DNA of 64,000 nt, taken from NCBI GenBank assembly GCA_030272585.1, contig BSYQ01000006.1, forward strand, positions 1,637,001-1,701,000, in the 5' to 3' direction. Of this stretch, positions 1-11,301 are shown piece after piece. A program made the translations under genes and the position numbers. The first letter of the stretch is position 1; every line of letters starts with the position of its first letter. This stretch comes from Bryopsis sp. KO-2023. Taxonomy: Eukaryota > Chlorophyta > Ulvophyceae > Bryopsidales > Bryopsidaceae. The notes beneath the pieces are model-generated. The model had not been told where the DNA came from. It was given only the letters and a program-made list of their open reading frames with translations, and did no database searches.

Positions 1-260
1 GCTCCACCATCAGAACTCGAATCGACCAAAAGCGAACAGGAAAAAAAAACGATCGCCTTTGACACCTATCTCCCCACCCATTCCCCCCTCCCTTCGCTGA
101 AACTCGTTTTGTGTGTTGCATGCAGAACGCTGGAACGCCCCGTTTTCGAAACTCTCTCTTCGAAACAGGAAGATAACACAGGTACAAACTGTGAGGAGAT
201 TCCCACAGTCCAAGTTCTCCCAAAGTCGCCAGTGCGCCAGCTTCTTTCGTGATACGGTGG

Positions 261-773
261 CTACCGCGCTCTGTTCGTCCTTGAACCGGTCTGCTGTTGC
301 TGAACAGTGGCGTCCACCATGTTCGCGAGCGTGCCTTGGATACGCTGCACGTGGGATTTGAAGTGCTCTTTCGCAAACTCAAAGACGTCGTCGAACGTCT
401 TATCGACGAGGCCTTGGTAACGGACGAGGAAGGGTCTCAGCGTTCGCACGTAGATGGGCGTCGCCCCTTCGGTTTTGGGATGCCAGAGATAGACTATGAA
501 CAGGAGTTTCAGCGAGTTGTACAGGGGAAACCAGCCACCCAGGATGTCGAGAACCACCTCCGACACTGCGAACACCGATATGACGAGCCAATACTCACAC
601 CAAAACCGGACGAACTTCACGTTGCGCCTTTCCAGGGCTTTGAAGCACTTGTACGCTGGCACAACATACGCGGTGAAGTTAATCACGAGCCGCCACGCAA
701 CGTCCCGCATAGTCGCGCGCGCTCCTGGCCTTTCTTGGCGCAATGTTGTTGAAACCCTTGGGAAAGAGGCCAT
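261..773 (-). CDS. HVA22/REEP (TB2/DP1) family ER membrane-shaping protein
   Basis: This is a single-exon reading frame of 170 residues. Proteins of the TB2/DP1/HVA22 family insert hairpins into the ER membrane and shape tubules; plant HVA22 members are often stress-regulated. The family signature is visible: a hydrophobic stretch leading into VVPAYKCFKALE (about residues 38-49), a second hydrophobic block with FWCEYWLVISVF (57-68), then WFPLYNSLKLLFIVYLW (82-98) followed by HPKTEGATPIYVRTLRPFL. The basic C-terminal tail, with QQQQTGSRTNR, is variable in the family. The ATG at 773 is the first in frame; a second ATG 21 codons in (MRDVAW) could also serve. No intron interrupts the domain, unlike most genes here. 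Family assignment is firm. ER location is inferred from the family. Confidence 0.85.
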   Translation of the reverse strand: MASFPRVSTTLRQERPGARATMRDVAWRLVINFTAYVVPAYKCFKALERRNVKFVRFWCEYWLVISVFAVSEVVLDILGGWFPLYNSLKLLFIVYLWHPKTEGATPIYVRTLRPFLVRYQGLVDKTFDDVFEFAKEHFKSHVQRIQGTLANMVDATVQQQQTGSRTNRAR

Positions 774-1906
774 GACTGGAGCGATCGCATCGCTTTCATT
801 ATCTTCTTGATTGAAAAATTATTATCAATGTGGATTTTCTTGGATTATTTTAAGTCTTTATTTTAAGAAAACCAAACCAAAACCTTTTATTGGTGACGAT
901 CTATTGGTTGAGAAGCATTTTTGAACACCCTTTCAAGGAAGGGCATTTTACAATTTAATGAAAGTAATCACTGGGGGTTCTGCCTTTGCTCTGGAGGGAT
1001 TGAGAAATATCCAATCTCCAACATGGAAATAACCCATGAAAGTATAGAAATACCACAACCCAGAGTCCAGACTGTACAAACCCCCAGCAACTACCCAACT
1101 GAATTACTCTATTCCACAATACTGAGAAAACGTTGACCACTAGCTAAATCACCACTTCATATCAAAATAAAACCACCACAGGATCCCAAGAGCAATCAAG
1201 TGGATTTGCATCTTTTGCCTGGACTCCATTCAAAAATTACTTCCTGTGCCAGCAGACCCTTCTTGCCATCATTACTGGACACAACAAAAGCATACTCACC
1301 ATTGCTTGAGAGCTAAAAGTTATATATATATGCCAGCTGGAGAATTGGATATGTCTGTATCTACAGAAGAAGACCCCACACTCTTTTCCAAAGGGCCTGT
1401 TCCCTAGAGCAACTAGATTGCTCCAGGGAGATTAAGGCCAAAGGTCAAAGTGTTGACAGCCCACACCACCTTTACAGCGAACATGGGGATGCAACCCAAT
1501 CCACACAAAGTTTCAATGATACTCGAGGTTCCAACACTTTTTCAGGGGGGCGGGGAGGGGGTTAACACTGGTGGGTGGGAAGGGGGCTGTGCATTGGCCA
1601 TAGCACCAGGACACTCGTTCTTTCAGTCATTTGTATTTCAGTCATTGTGCATTTTTCTTGGCTCCTGTGGTGGTCTGTTTTTTTCTCCCTTCGCCACACA
1701 GGGTGAAATTCTGTCCGCACTTGGTTGACAACCAGTTGACATTTGATCCCCCACCCCTTCCCCAGCTGGTTCGTTCTCTTTCAGCACTTGTTTTTTTTCT
1801 TCTTCTCGCACTGGCACCCTCAATATCATTCACGCCAACAGAACCGAGAAAGCTTTCGTCGGTTGGGGAAAAAAAAAACAGCGTTGAAAAAGAGGATAGA
1901 GCGAGA
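774..1906. other. Spacer between divergent genes
   Basis: About 1.1 kb separates the HVA22-like gene (minus strand) from the basic nuclear protein gene (plus strand). It should hold both promoters. No conserved coding stretch was found on either strand. It contains a short TA run near 1320 and a G-rich patch near 1545-1590. The last 200 bases before the plus-strand start are pyrimidine-rich. Confidence 0.5.
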
Positions 1907-4533
1907 ATGGCGACAGGGGCCGGGCCTACGCCGTCGTCGAGCGAGGATGATATGCCATTGGTTAGACGCACTGGTGGGAAATCTCAGCAAGCTGGCAAGA
2001 GTAACGGAGCAACGGCACCAGCCGGTGGTGTGAAACGGGGTAAGGGCGCCGCGACCACGTCAGTGGGTGCGGTTTCGATGTCAATCTTTGAAATTGGACT
2101 GGGTTTTATCGACTGCGTTTGGTCGCGCAGGACGGGCGCCGAGGCCACAAGCGAAAGGCGTGGAGAAGAAAAGGGTATGCGGAATGGTCGAAAAAAAATC
2201 TAAGTCCTGGGCGAGGAGGGGAGGGTTGAGAGGGAAGCTGGACTTCGATTTTTTTCCAGATTATTTTTTGTCAGGCCGTTATTTATGCTCGTGTGGCGTT
2301 GTGTCGCTGAACAATTTTTTTGGGTTGTCCTCGCCTCCGTCCTGTTGATGACTGGTCGAGGGGTGGGGGCTTTCGAAACGAGATTCATGGGTTCAAGTTG
2401 GTGGTCTTAATTGACGAGGTGGTTCGACGACACTTCGGTGGACGGGGGACCTTCTCCCACTTCCTCAGTTTTTGCTGGGTCATCTCGTGGCAATGAGCCA
2501 GAGGCACCTGGTTTTTGCTCTCATTAGTCGCGTGCCATTGCGACATGGATGCGCCCGTGGAGAGGAAAACGACACTCAGGCAGATAGGACTTAGAGGGGC
2601 GTCTGTGGTTTTTCGAAGCAGGCATCCGTTAGGCAAGACGTCAAGGGGGAGAATGGAGCGTCAACTCCTCCTCGACAATCGTCGGTGGTGAAAAAAGAAG
2701 AACCAAAGAACGGTGGTGTCGGGCCGATGGGTGTGAAGAAGGAAGAGACAAAGGTGGAGTCTACCGTCGGGACGTCGAATCAGCCTGTCAAAAAACCCCG
2801 CGAGAAAAAGGTGTACGACTTGCCTGGTCAAAAGAGAGAAGCTCCTCCGGAGGCAAGTTCGCGATGCAGTCCTGTTCATGACCTGTCGAGTTTTTTGGCC
2901 CTGGTTTCTGACGCGCGTGGTTTGATCGTTGGTTTCCAACAGAGGGATTCCTTGAGGGAGTTCTACACGACGCTGCGCGTACAACGACCAGAAAGCGAGA
3001 TGGCCCTGAAGTGGTGAGGAGGGGGGGGTGCGATTGTTGGTACTGCTTTTCGTTTTTTGTTTGTTATTTTTTGGGGGGGGAGAGGGGGGGAGCGGCTTTC
3101 CTTGAAAGTGACTGTGAGTATCCACTTCAGGTGCGTCGAACATGGTTTGGAAGCGGAGGCAGTGGCGTTGGCCTGGGTGGAGAAAAACGGGAAAACGAGG
3201 TGAGCGATCGAATTTTTCACCTTGAAATCATCCCGTTTTTCCTTTCCCCTGTGCAAACTCCCAAAAAAAAACTATGAGGTTACATAATCACTGTTTAAAA
3301 AAATATGCCCAACCCTTGTGCAAAAAAAACCTCGGAAAGTATGTTGGGTGTGGATGAACTTCAGGGAATATTGACACAAGCTTCATTTCCATAATACTGA
3401 CCAAAATTTTGGTCTAAATTTTGACCTCATCGAGGCACTGCCAATTTCCCCACCGAACCAATTTGATGTCAATGTGTCAGTCTCTTCTGACAAATAAGCA
3501 CCAGGGATCTACCAGCTGAACGGAAAAAAAATTGGAAAGTTTTTTCCTTTTGTATCATTAAATATACAATGTGGAAACTCAAACGCTCCGAAACAGCCAT
3601 ATTGCTGTAGATTGAACTCACGGGTTCATGATATTGGTGTCGTTCAGGTCAGTTTCGGCGGGCTCAGGGAGAGCCCGAGCCCGTGGTGGCCGAGGGGGCG
3701 GCCGGAGCCCCGGCCGAGGAGCCGGCCGATCCTTGGCGGAAAAACCCGAGGGCCCAGCATCCAGCAGCAGAGCTAGGGCGGCAGGGGCCCCCAGAAGAGG
3801 CTCAAAGAAACGATCGGCAGAAGGGGCCCTCCCACCGAAAGAAATCACCAAAATGTCGAAAGGCCGCAAATCTCTGAAGTTAGAAGGTGCTACCACAAAT
3901 AAGGGAAAGAGAAAACGGGAGGGTGGTGAGTGATCGAATGCACCGATGGATTCGATTTGATTTGAATCCATGCGTTGTGCTCCCTTTTTTTATTTTTTTT
4001 TTGGTTTTCCTTGATGATTTTTTTTCAGCTTCGTTGGGTGGGGACTGGGTTGCATTGGCTGCTTCTATTTTAAGCTGTGTTGAAAAAAGTTTCATATGTT
4101 CATGCAATGCTCAGGCCTCGACTATGTAGGGAATCCCCCGATGGCTGGTGCACCTGATGTACAAAATGACGGCCCGAAGGTGAGGAAATTTGAAGCAGAG
4201 CATCAATATCCAAATTTTGCCATAGAATTTGAATGACGTGTGCATGCATTTTTAACAATCTCCAATACCTAGTAGTAATGGAGAACACTGGAAGGCGATG
4301 GGGGGTGGGGGGTTTTGAAATTGAAATACACCACAAGGTGAAAAGGCCGAGTGCAGGAGGGGCGATAAAATCCATTGATGATTTTATTGCCCCTCCATGA
4401 ACTGTGTGTCGATTTCCCCTCCACCCCCTTTCTTATTTTTTTTCCCTTTTTCAAAACCGTTCTCTCAAACCATCCTGGTGCTGTTTCAGGGAAGTTGAAG
4501 CTGTATGGGGTGGGCGAAATGGCTGCTCGATGA
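1907..4533 (+). CDS. Basic nuclear protein of a plant-type family (PGQ-PPE / SEMA-W motif)
   Basis: Exons: 1907-2039, 2131-2174, 2622-2852, 2943-3013, 3131-3199, 3648-3925, 4490-4533, giving 289 residues with all phases consistent. The N-terminus is Ser/acidic then Lys-rich (SSSEDDMPLVRR). The core reads KKVYDLPGQKREAPPE, then RDSLREFYTTLRVQRPESEM, then ALKWCVEHGLEAE. I recall this pattern (PGQK..PPEERDPLR.FY.SL..Q.P.SEMA..W..E.GL) from an uncharacterised plant nuclear family, but could not check it. After that comes an RG- and Lys-rich tail typical of nucleic-acid-binding nuclear proteins. The intron at 2853-2942 is a GC-AG intron of 90 bases that stays open if retained, and its removal restores the PPE-RDSLREFY motif. 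A further exon, 4115-4179, would splice in frame from the sixth exon, so alternative 3' ends are possible. Molecular function is unknown. Confidence 0.7.
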
Positions 4534-5786
4534 ATTCTTTTTGGATGGACGATGGTGGTGGCTCTCCCAAGCGTTACTTTGGGGGATTGATTAGATATAG
4601 TGCGATCTTCCCCCCAAAACCAACAAAAACCAAGGCAAAACAAACAATCATCAGCAACTCGAGATCGTTTGCCCTGATTTAAGAAACTGTTTGTGACCAT
4701 ATCTGTGGTTGAATCGATATGCGACTAGGAATGCTCAATAGGAGGGCTACCACTGGGAAAGCAACAATGGGTTGGGTATCTACTTGGATTGGGGGGTGGG
4801 GGGGGGGTGGTCAACAGAAAGGGGGGGGGGAGGGGGTTGTCGAGGAAAAAAAATATAAGTCGGAATATTCAAGCAATAGAGATACAGGATGAATCGAAAA
4901 CCTTCGATTCGATCCATAATTTTTCGATTGAGAAAGGGGGGGGGGGGGGAAGAAGGCGTCGTTAGAGGTTTCCGGGAGGAATGTGCTAGAAGCTGTATTT
5001 CATTTCAAAAATTGTTGCCTGTAAGTTTTATTTTCACTACAAAAAATACTAGCGTGGCAGTGTTTGCATTGCCACTCGAGAAAGCGATCTTGACCTCCAC
5101 AGACACCGACTTTTTTCGTTTTTTAAAAGATTTGGCCCGTTTTCTTTATGCTCCTCTGACAAGGTTGACTGATTTACAGCTCTTTACCCCCAAGCCCATC
5201 TTATGCAACAACCACCTCATCTTCAATCGATTTTGCCACTGATCCTCCGACAAGAACTCCCCACCCCACTCTCATAAACCATCCCCCTAACCTCCTGCCA
5301 CCATTCTTCGAAAAGAACGTGGTATGTTATCAAAAAAAGTGATGCGAAAAACCAATCAATTGATCAATCAGTTGCGAAAAAACCGATTGATGTTATCGTT
5401 TTGACCTTGCAGATGATGGACGCGTTCTTTGTGTTGGTGAGGTTTTCATGGCGAGCTGCCTTGCCAGCTCCTCCTCCTTGTTTTTCTTTTCTGATATCAT
5501 TCGTTCCCTCTTCTCACGCCTGCAAAAGAAGAGAAGAAAAATATATAACACCTGGATATATATATTTTATATATATTTGTTTATTTGGTTTGCGTTGCGA
5601 TGTTCTATGACCAGAAAAGGGCATTCTGATCTACATCGTACTTTGAACCACACAAGGAAACCACCTGCAATATAAATATTTGTTTTTTGCTTTGATCGCG
5701 GATGTGATTTTGGGGGATATTGCCCCGGGTGGCTTATCACATGTTCTTTTTTCTGGTTTTGCAACTGTTCTCCAAGCGTTGAACAG
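4534..5786. other. Intergenic region, no confident gene
   Basis: About 1.25 kb between two genes that end here on opposite strands. It contains long G runs (4790-4830, 4937-4949) and TA-rich sequence around 5560-5580. A tidy exon-like piece at 5413-5436 on the plus strand (acceptor cag before ATGATG, donor gtgagg after) reads MMDAFFVL. I could not join it to a gene. Confidence 0.4.
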
Positions 5787-8700
5787 TTATACATTTGTAT
5801 TATTCTTAGAATACCTTCTGATTCCATCCTCCATCAGCCTCTGGAAAAAGTTATCCGCTTGCTCCTTGGTGATGACCTTCCTCTCAGGGGCCAAAGCCGC
5901 ATACATCTCGTCCGTTTTCCTGTTTCTCTCCATCAAATCCTCCGCTGTGAACTCGAGAAACTTGAGCGTTCGGATCTTACGGTACACCGCGACTTGTTTT
6001 TTCACTCCCTTCAAACTTTGCAGTTTGCAGATGTCGTCCGCGAGCGCTCCAGAAACGAGATGAACGGTATACATCAGCCAGTCCTGCGGCATTTTGCTGG
6101 GGTCGATTGCCACTGGGGCGGCGGCTGAACTCTTCTCCCCCAATGCTTGGTCGACTGCGGAAGGTTTCTGTGCCTCTGCAGAGCGTTGTGCTTCTCGTTC
6201 TAGCTCCCTGACCTCCTTTTCGTTTCGACGGCTTTGAAGATCCGACAGCCCATCAGCACTGCAGCACAGCACGATCGCACAAAAACTCTTGCCTTCTTCA
6301 CAAAGATTGAGTTTTTAGTATTGAAAAGGATGCAGTCCTAACCCCTCTGCTCTACTCAGGCAACGATTCCATTCAAGCATCCCAGTAAACATGACCTGAA
6401 TACCACCAGATACCAAACTTTTCTGTTTTGAGTCGTGGCTGTACGCAGTTCTACATCGATCTAAAGAACGCCTGAAAATTGAACTCACCTGAATACTCCC
6501 CAATCGATATCCCCCTCTTTGTTCTTTTCCTTCGCGTCCTTGTAGTGTTTGGCTCGTTTGAGAAGGGAGTTCAATCGATCTTCGCTGATTGGATCATCAG
6601 AATTGCCCTGCGTCCACCCCAGTTGAGCGAAGTAGAGCTGGCATTGCTCCAAGTCGAACTGCCACTTGCTCTTGTATCCCGAACCGCTGGGACTTTGAGA
6701 ATACCATTTCTTCATCAGGTTCTTGTTCCGATCATCGCGCGTCTTCGACTCGTTTCTGTTTCATAACGAAACAAACCACATCAGCGGCCGCAAATTTGTG
6801 CAAGTACACGCTACCCCTGGTCAATCCTTCCTTCTCCATGCTCTCCACCACACACACACCAACTGGTCCAAAAACTGCTTTTTACCTGAAGCGTTCCATG
6901 AACTGCAGAGTGCGCACCGCGCTTGCCACAGCACTGATCTTTTGCATGCCCTGCTTCTTCAGTATTCTCTGAACTTGCGCATCGTAGAGTCCCAGCTGGT
7001 CGGGGTATTGCTCAACAGTGTCATGCACCATCTCAATGGCTTCCTTGGCATCCTCTGGCAGTTCAGTACCAAACTTGGAGGCGAAAAACTTCGCAACCAA
7101 TTTGAAATCCCTCCTATTCGTGGCAGGATTCGCCTCATCACCACGCATATACGCTGGCTTCTTCTGGAGATACAAGTTGAACTCAATTAGTCTGCAAACT
7201 GCTACTGCCATTCATTCCACAGAGTATTTGAATTCCGTCTTTTCTTTGTGTGTGAGGAGGAACGATGGGGAGCACAGTAGGGATGGCGGCGCACCTGTTT
7301 CTTTGATTTCCTCTCCTGAAGATCTCGCCGCAGCCTATCCATGAATGGCATCGGACGCCCTTGGTTCAACCCTTCATTCATCATCGCCATGGATGCCTTG
7401 TTTAGCCGGGGAGTGAACGTTTCTTCCACTCGTGGGTGATCTCTGGACTTTCCAATTCTTTCAGGGAAAGGATCTTTCGTGTCTGTTTTGTCGCCAGTCG
7501 GGTGCCATGGTATTTTTGCTTCCATATCGAGCACTCCATACTGGCCGGACAACTCGATCTTGTGGAAACTTTCCAAATGCGCGATTTCCCCACACAGTCG
7601 CTTGACTTCCTCTTCATCGAATGTCGCATTCCTCAGCATGTTCCAGGCTATCCTACACACGAATATTGCAACTCGTTGGCAACATCACCAGCAAAGAATT
7701 GTGGATTCGAAGCAAGCTGGAGTGTTCCCGTGAGATGCAGTATGTGCAGAGTGCATACGTATGCTTGTGGGCGGCTCTCGCTTGAGCTCTATCGATTTCA
7801 AACATGAGCTTTGATCTCTGCTCGTAGACAGTTATTTTCCCGTGTGCTGGTCCAAGATGGGAATCGGGAGGAATCACCTACAGCAAAAGAAATATCTCAT
7901 GTGTGGCTATGCCTTCGACAAAGACCAGTGTTTCTTTTTTCTTCTTCGTGCACTTTTCTGGCACCTTGCTTGAAGCTGACGCAGGCCGTCTGGGTCTATC
8001 CATTGGAGCAGATTGAGGTCGCTGGCGAGAGGCATTAGTTCTTCCTCCATGCCGTTTTGGCCATTGATCTCTCAAGTGGTCAATGGCCTTCTTGAGTGCA
8101 TACCGATGCCCCAACGGACCGATTCCAAGCTCATACTTTAAATGCGAATCCGTCAAGTCCAAAAGCAGCCCCCCATCGATGCAGTTGTGAGCAAATTTGT
8201 TCCGATACTGGCCCAGATTTAGGGACTCGACCCAGTCGCAAACCTCGTAGGCTGCACACACACCACAGGATTGGGTGTCAGTACCTGATCCTCTCGCGAA
8301 TCAATCCACAGTCTCTGGCGAGCAACACAGCGTCTTACGAGTCCAGCTCCTTGGATCCCTTGTCATCATCCCTCTTATGTCTCGAGTTTTTTTGTTTCCA
8401 CAGGTTGCTGATCTGGGCCGAGATCTGTATACGCTATTGGCACTCGCAGAACAGCCAGAAAGAGGTCTTGCCCTGGGAGTGACTGCTGAGTGAGGACGCA
8501 CTCTTTGTGGGTATGATGCCTCTCTCAGTTCCACTTGACAAAACGTCGTTTGCCCTGAAGAACGGCATGATCAGGAACAAATTATTTGTTTGTTGGCATA
8601 ACTCTTAACGGGAAGGTACAAAACAAGTCGCCACTTAAAGAGGCCTACCATCGTTCTGGCAGGAGAGACTTAGACTCGTCTCGCTGTCGTCGTCGCAGTC

Positions 8701-9660
8701 AAGATCAACGTCTTGCGACATTCTTGTTGTGGCGTTTTGGTTAGATTGCGTTCTCTCCTCTGTTCCGTGGTCTGAAGATTCCGTCGCTTCAGTATTGCTA
8801 GGATCAGGGGCGGACAAGAGAGTCTCGACACCTGGCTGCCGCAATGGATCAGACGGTTGGGTCGCGATCGGGTGAACCCCCTCTGGGGTTAGTGGTTGTT
8901 GTGGTTGTTGTGGTTGTTGCTCTCCTTCGGGTTCTGGCGGAGCTTCGGTGTCAATCGTGCGTTTCGGGACGGATGGCTCCAGATCCGGCTCTGGATCTTC
9001 ATCGTCAAGCTGTGCGCTCCCTGAAGCTTCTGGAGCAGGCTGCGTCCAAGCATCAAGGAGATTTCAATTCGATAACCGTCGCCGCCACTCGCTCAACAAC
9101 AAGCACCAAAACCGTCTGCAAAAGATCGAACAGTGGCCAAGATAAAGTCTACCTGGGCAAAGTCAGTGGGAGTGAGAAGAGCCACATCCAACCCATCCTC
9201 CTGTGACATAGTCAACCCTGTTCTCACGTCCCACTTCAACACATTACAGCACATTCTATTGAATTCTCAGGGGGAGCTTTCGTTGCGTTTCTTTCCCTTG
9301 GATTAAATGCTGCACCACGGACACAGTTTCATGAAGGCTGTTTGGGGTCAACACTGCATTGTAACGACTTACAAGATTAGATTGCATGCTGTAAATGTAA
9401 GTACGCTTGTTGTTTTCTTGTGTTGTCGGGAACAGATCCCTCTGTGTTTCCTCGACTGAAGTTCTTTTGGCAGGGATGCAGCCGCCAGAAGGGTATGCTT
9501 TCCAGCATCTCCCGAAATTGGGTCAGTCCCCACAACTCTTTTAGGATTGGGAAAAAAATCACAACTCAACCGTCGACGGCTGGCCTAATGTTGAATTTCC
9601 ATATCCTACTTCTAAACCATCATCATCTTCGATGAACGAGTCGTTGTCAAACTCGTCCAT
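5787..9660 (-). CDS. SAM-domain protein with RPxSA-rich linker, possibly ciliary
   Basis: Exons (5' to 3'): 9660-9618, 9508-9405, 9200-9153, 9039-8649, 8554-8339, 8251-7965, 7877-7759, 7652-7295, 7163-6886, 6755-6489, 6258-5787. Phases close to give 860 residues. The N-terminus is acidic (MDEFDNDSFIEDDD). A Pro/Gln/Asp-rich region follows, then a linker with repeated RPxSA-like motifs (RVRPHSAVTP, RSRPRSA). A sterile alpha motif domain lies at about residues 268-330 (YEVCDWVESLNLGQYRNKF, then LLLDLTDSHLKYELGIGPLG), where it probably mediates oligomerisation. Next comes RPQSAP, and a helical charged C-terminal half with no motif I recognise. The first two exons are the least certain. An alternative start is ATG at 9209, extending the third exon to MSQEDG. 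The ciliary link rests only on composition and the CFAP77-like neighbour. Confidence 0.75.
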
Positions 9661-10405
9661 TGGGCTGGTTTTGTCTGGCGTCCCGGGAGCGTGCACGGAA
9701 ACTCAAGCAGAAAGTCTTCAAGGCGAAGTCCTAGGGTTATGTTTGACTTGACGGTCAGGAGTCCGTTCTCCGAGCAAAAGTGCTTGCAGCTCAAATCGGT
9801 GGGCGACGACTTGGGGTCCAACCAATGTTGCAATCAAGAAAACATGTGGGATTTCGAAGGAAACTATTATCGTGATCGTTGAAGCACGCAGGCGTCATGG
9901 TTCCGTTGTCCGTTGACTCTAATGTGGCGGCGTGCTCTTTGACAGTGCACGCTCTCTTTTCGCTCAGCGCATTGAAAAGTTTCTCTCTCTTGTGCGGCCA
10001 CTGTAATATTTGCGCGCGACATCAGTCTAGAGAATGAGAATGCCAACTTTCTTCCGGTGTTCGGTACTGTTGGGTTGTTATCCTTGCGCGAATGCAAGAC
10101 CAGGATGCAATTCAATCCCCCAGCGCTATCGACTCGCCCACCGTGGAGTTTGATTGTTTCCATGAGTTGGGCTGGTATGAACTGGAACGCGGCGGGTGCG
10201 TTGCACCACAAGCTTTGAAAGGAAGGAGCCAGCGATGAGGAGACAATCCCAACGTATAATCTCGGAATTGACAGTTTCTCCTGAGATTCGCGGGTCATCT
10301 CTGTCTGTCACAGAGCCCTCTCCAGAAGCTCAGGTTTTTTCTGTTGCTGAAGAGCAAGGGAACACACGACCCTGCGCCGCCCTCCTCTCTTCACACCTTT
10401 ACGGC
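9661..10405. other. Divergent promoter region between SAM gene and small membrane protein gene
   Basis: This 745-base region lies between two divergently transcribed genes and is more GC-rich than other spacers. A minus-strand reading frame at 9867-10298 (143 codons) is open but has no recognisable motif. Open frames also exist on the plus strand, which suggests a GC-rich promoter and 5' UTR region. An undetected 5' exon cannot be excluded. Confidence 0.35.
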
Positions 10406-10777
10406 ATGTCGACCGCCGCCACCATGAATAGATCCCAGAGCGCGATCCGTAGACCCGTGGTGGGGTTGAGGTCCCCGAAAACTCAACTGGTGAAATTGCC
10501 GTGCAGGAGTCGCTTCCCCGCGGTTACACGTTGCACGTCATCGACAAATAGCGATGGGAGGTCGTCCGTTGAGACTGCTGCCAACGAGAACGGAGTAGAA
10601 CCGAAAAAAAAGTATTATGCTCCTGCGCCTGGCAATCCGAACGTGATTTTGGAGTATGACGAGCCTCCCGTCGACGACCGGCCAAAAGGAAAATACGACC
10701 CTAAAGCGCTGGCACTCCTCACCGGCGGAGTGATATGGATCTTGATATTTTTCATAACTTTGGTGTCGTTGGTGTAA
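10406..10777 (+). CDS. Small single-span membrane protein with transit-like leader, probably plastid
   Basis: An intronless frame of 123 residues. The start MSTAATMNRSQSAIRR opens a Ser/Arg/Thr-rich, acid-poor leader of about 65 residues, typical of primary-plastid transit peptides. The mature part begins near KKKYYAPAPGNPNVILEYDE, continues with an acidic/basic stretch (PPVDDRPKGKYDPKA), and ends in one hydrophobic helix, LALLTGGVIWILIFFITLV. This size and layout resemble small thylakoid or envelope membrane subunits, but I do not recognise the family. A second ATG six codons downstream sits in a better context (gccaccATGaat). It is divergent from the SAM-domain gene. Plastid location is inferred from the leader. 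Confidence 0.65.
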   Translation: MSTAATMNRSQSAIRRPVVGLRSPKTQLVKLPCRSRFPAVTRCTSSTNSDGRSSVETAANENGVEPKKKYYAPAPGNPNVILEYDEPPVDDRPKGKYDPKALALLTGGVIWILIFFITLVSLV

Positions 10778-11301
10778 GCAACTGCAAGACTTTTGATGAG
10801 AAGAAAAGTGGTAAAAACCGAAAAGAGAGGAAGAAAACTGAGTTTTTTTGGGGGGGTTGGGGTGGGGAGCAGGCAGAAGGGAGAGGTTTGGGTTCTAGGG
10901 ATATTGCTGTTGGGGCTCCCTGCCCTGGAAACTTATATAACGATTGTTTTTTTTAGTTGAGGAAAGGGATGAGTCGATATTTGGTATTCTGATTTTGTAA
11001 TTCTACGCATGGTCAAACAAAGGGGCTGCATTCTGCATGTCTTCACACCGCTGAATGCTGTCAGAGCCCAGATTTCGTTTTCTCAGTGGAGTGTTTTTTT
11101 TTCCCTAATTCTCCACCACATCATTGTGCATTGGGGACATGCAAATTCCTTTTTTCTGTTTTCCCCCTCTCACAGATCTCCCCCCTGATGTCAAAAAAAC
11201 TAAAAAAGCAGTTCTTTGTTTACAGTAACCCCATAGTGCATAATTAACTCAAAACCCCCTCCCTTTTTCCCTTGGCAGTTTTCATGACAGTCGGAGATCT
11301 G
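10778..11301. other. Intergenic region between convergent genes
   Basis: About 520 bases of AT-rich sequence between the 3' ends of the small membrane protein gene and the CFAP77-like gene. A T-run joined to a G-run lies at about 10841-10860 just past the first gene's stop. No coding signal was seen. Confidence 0.5.
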
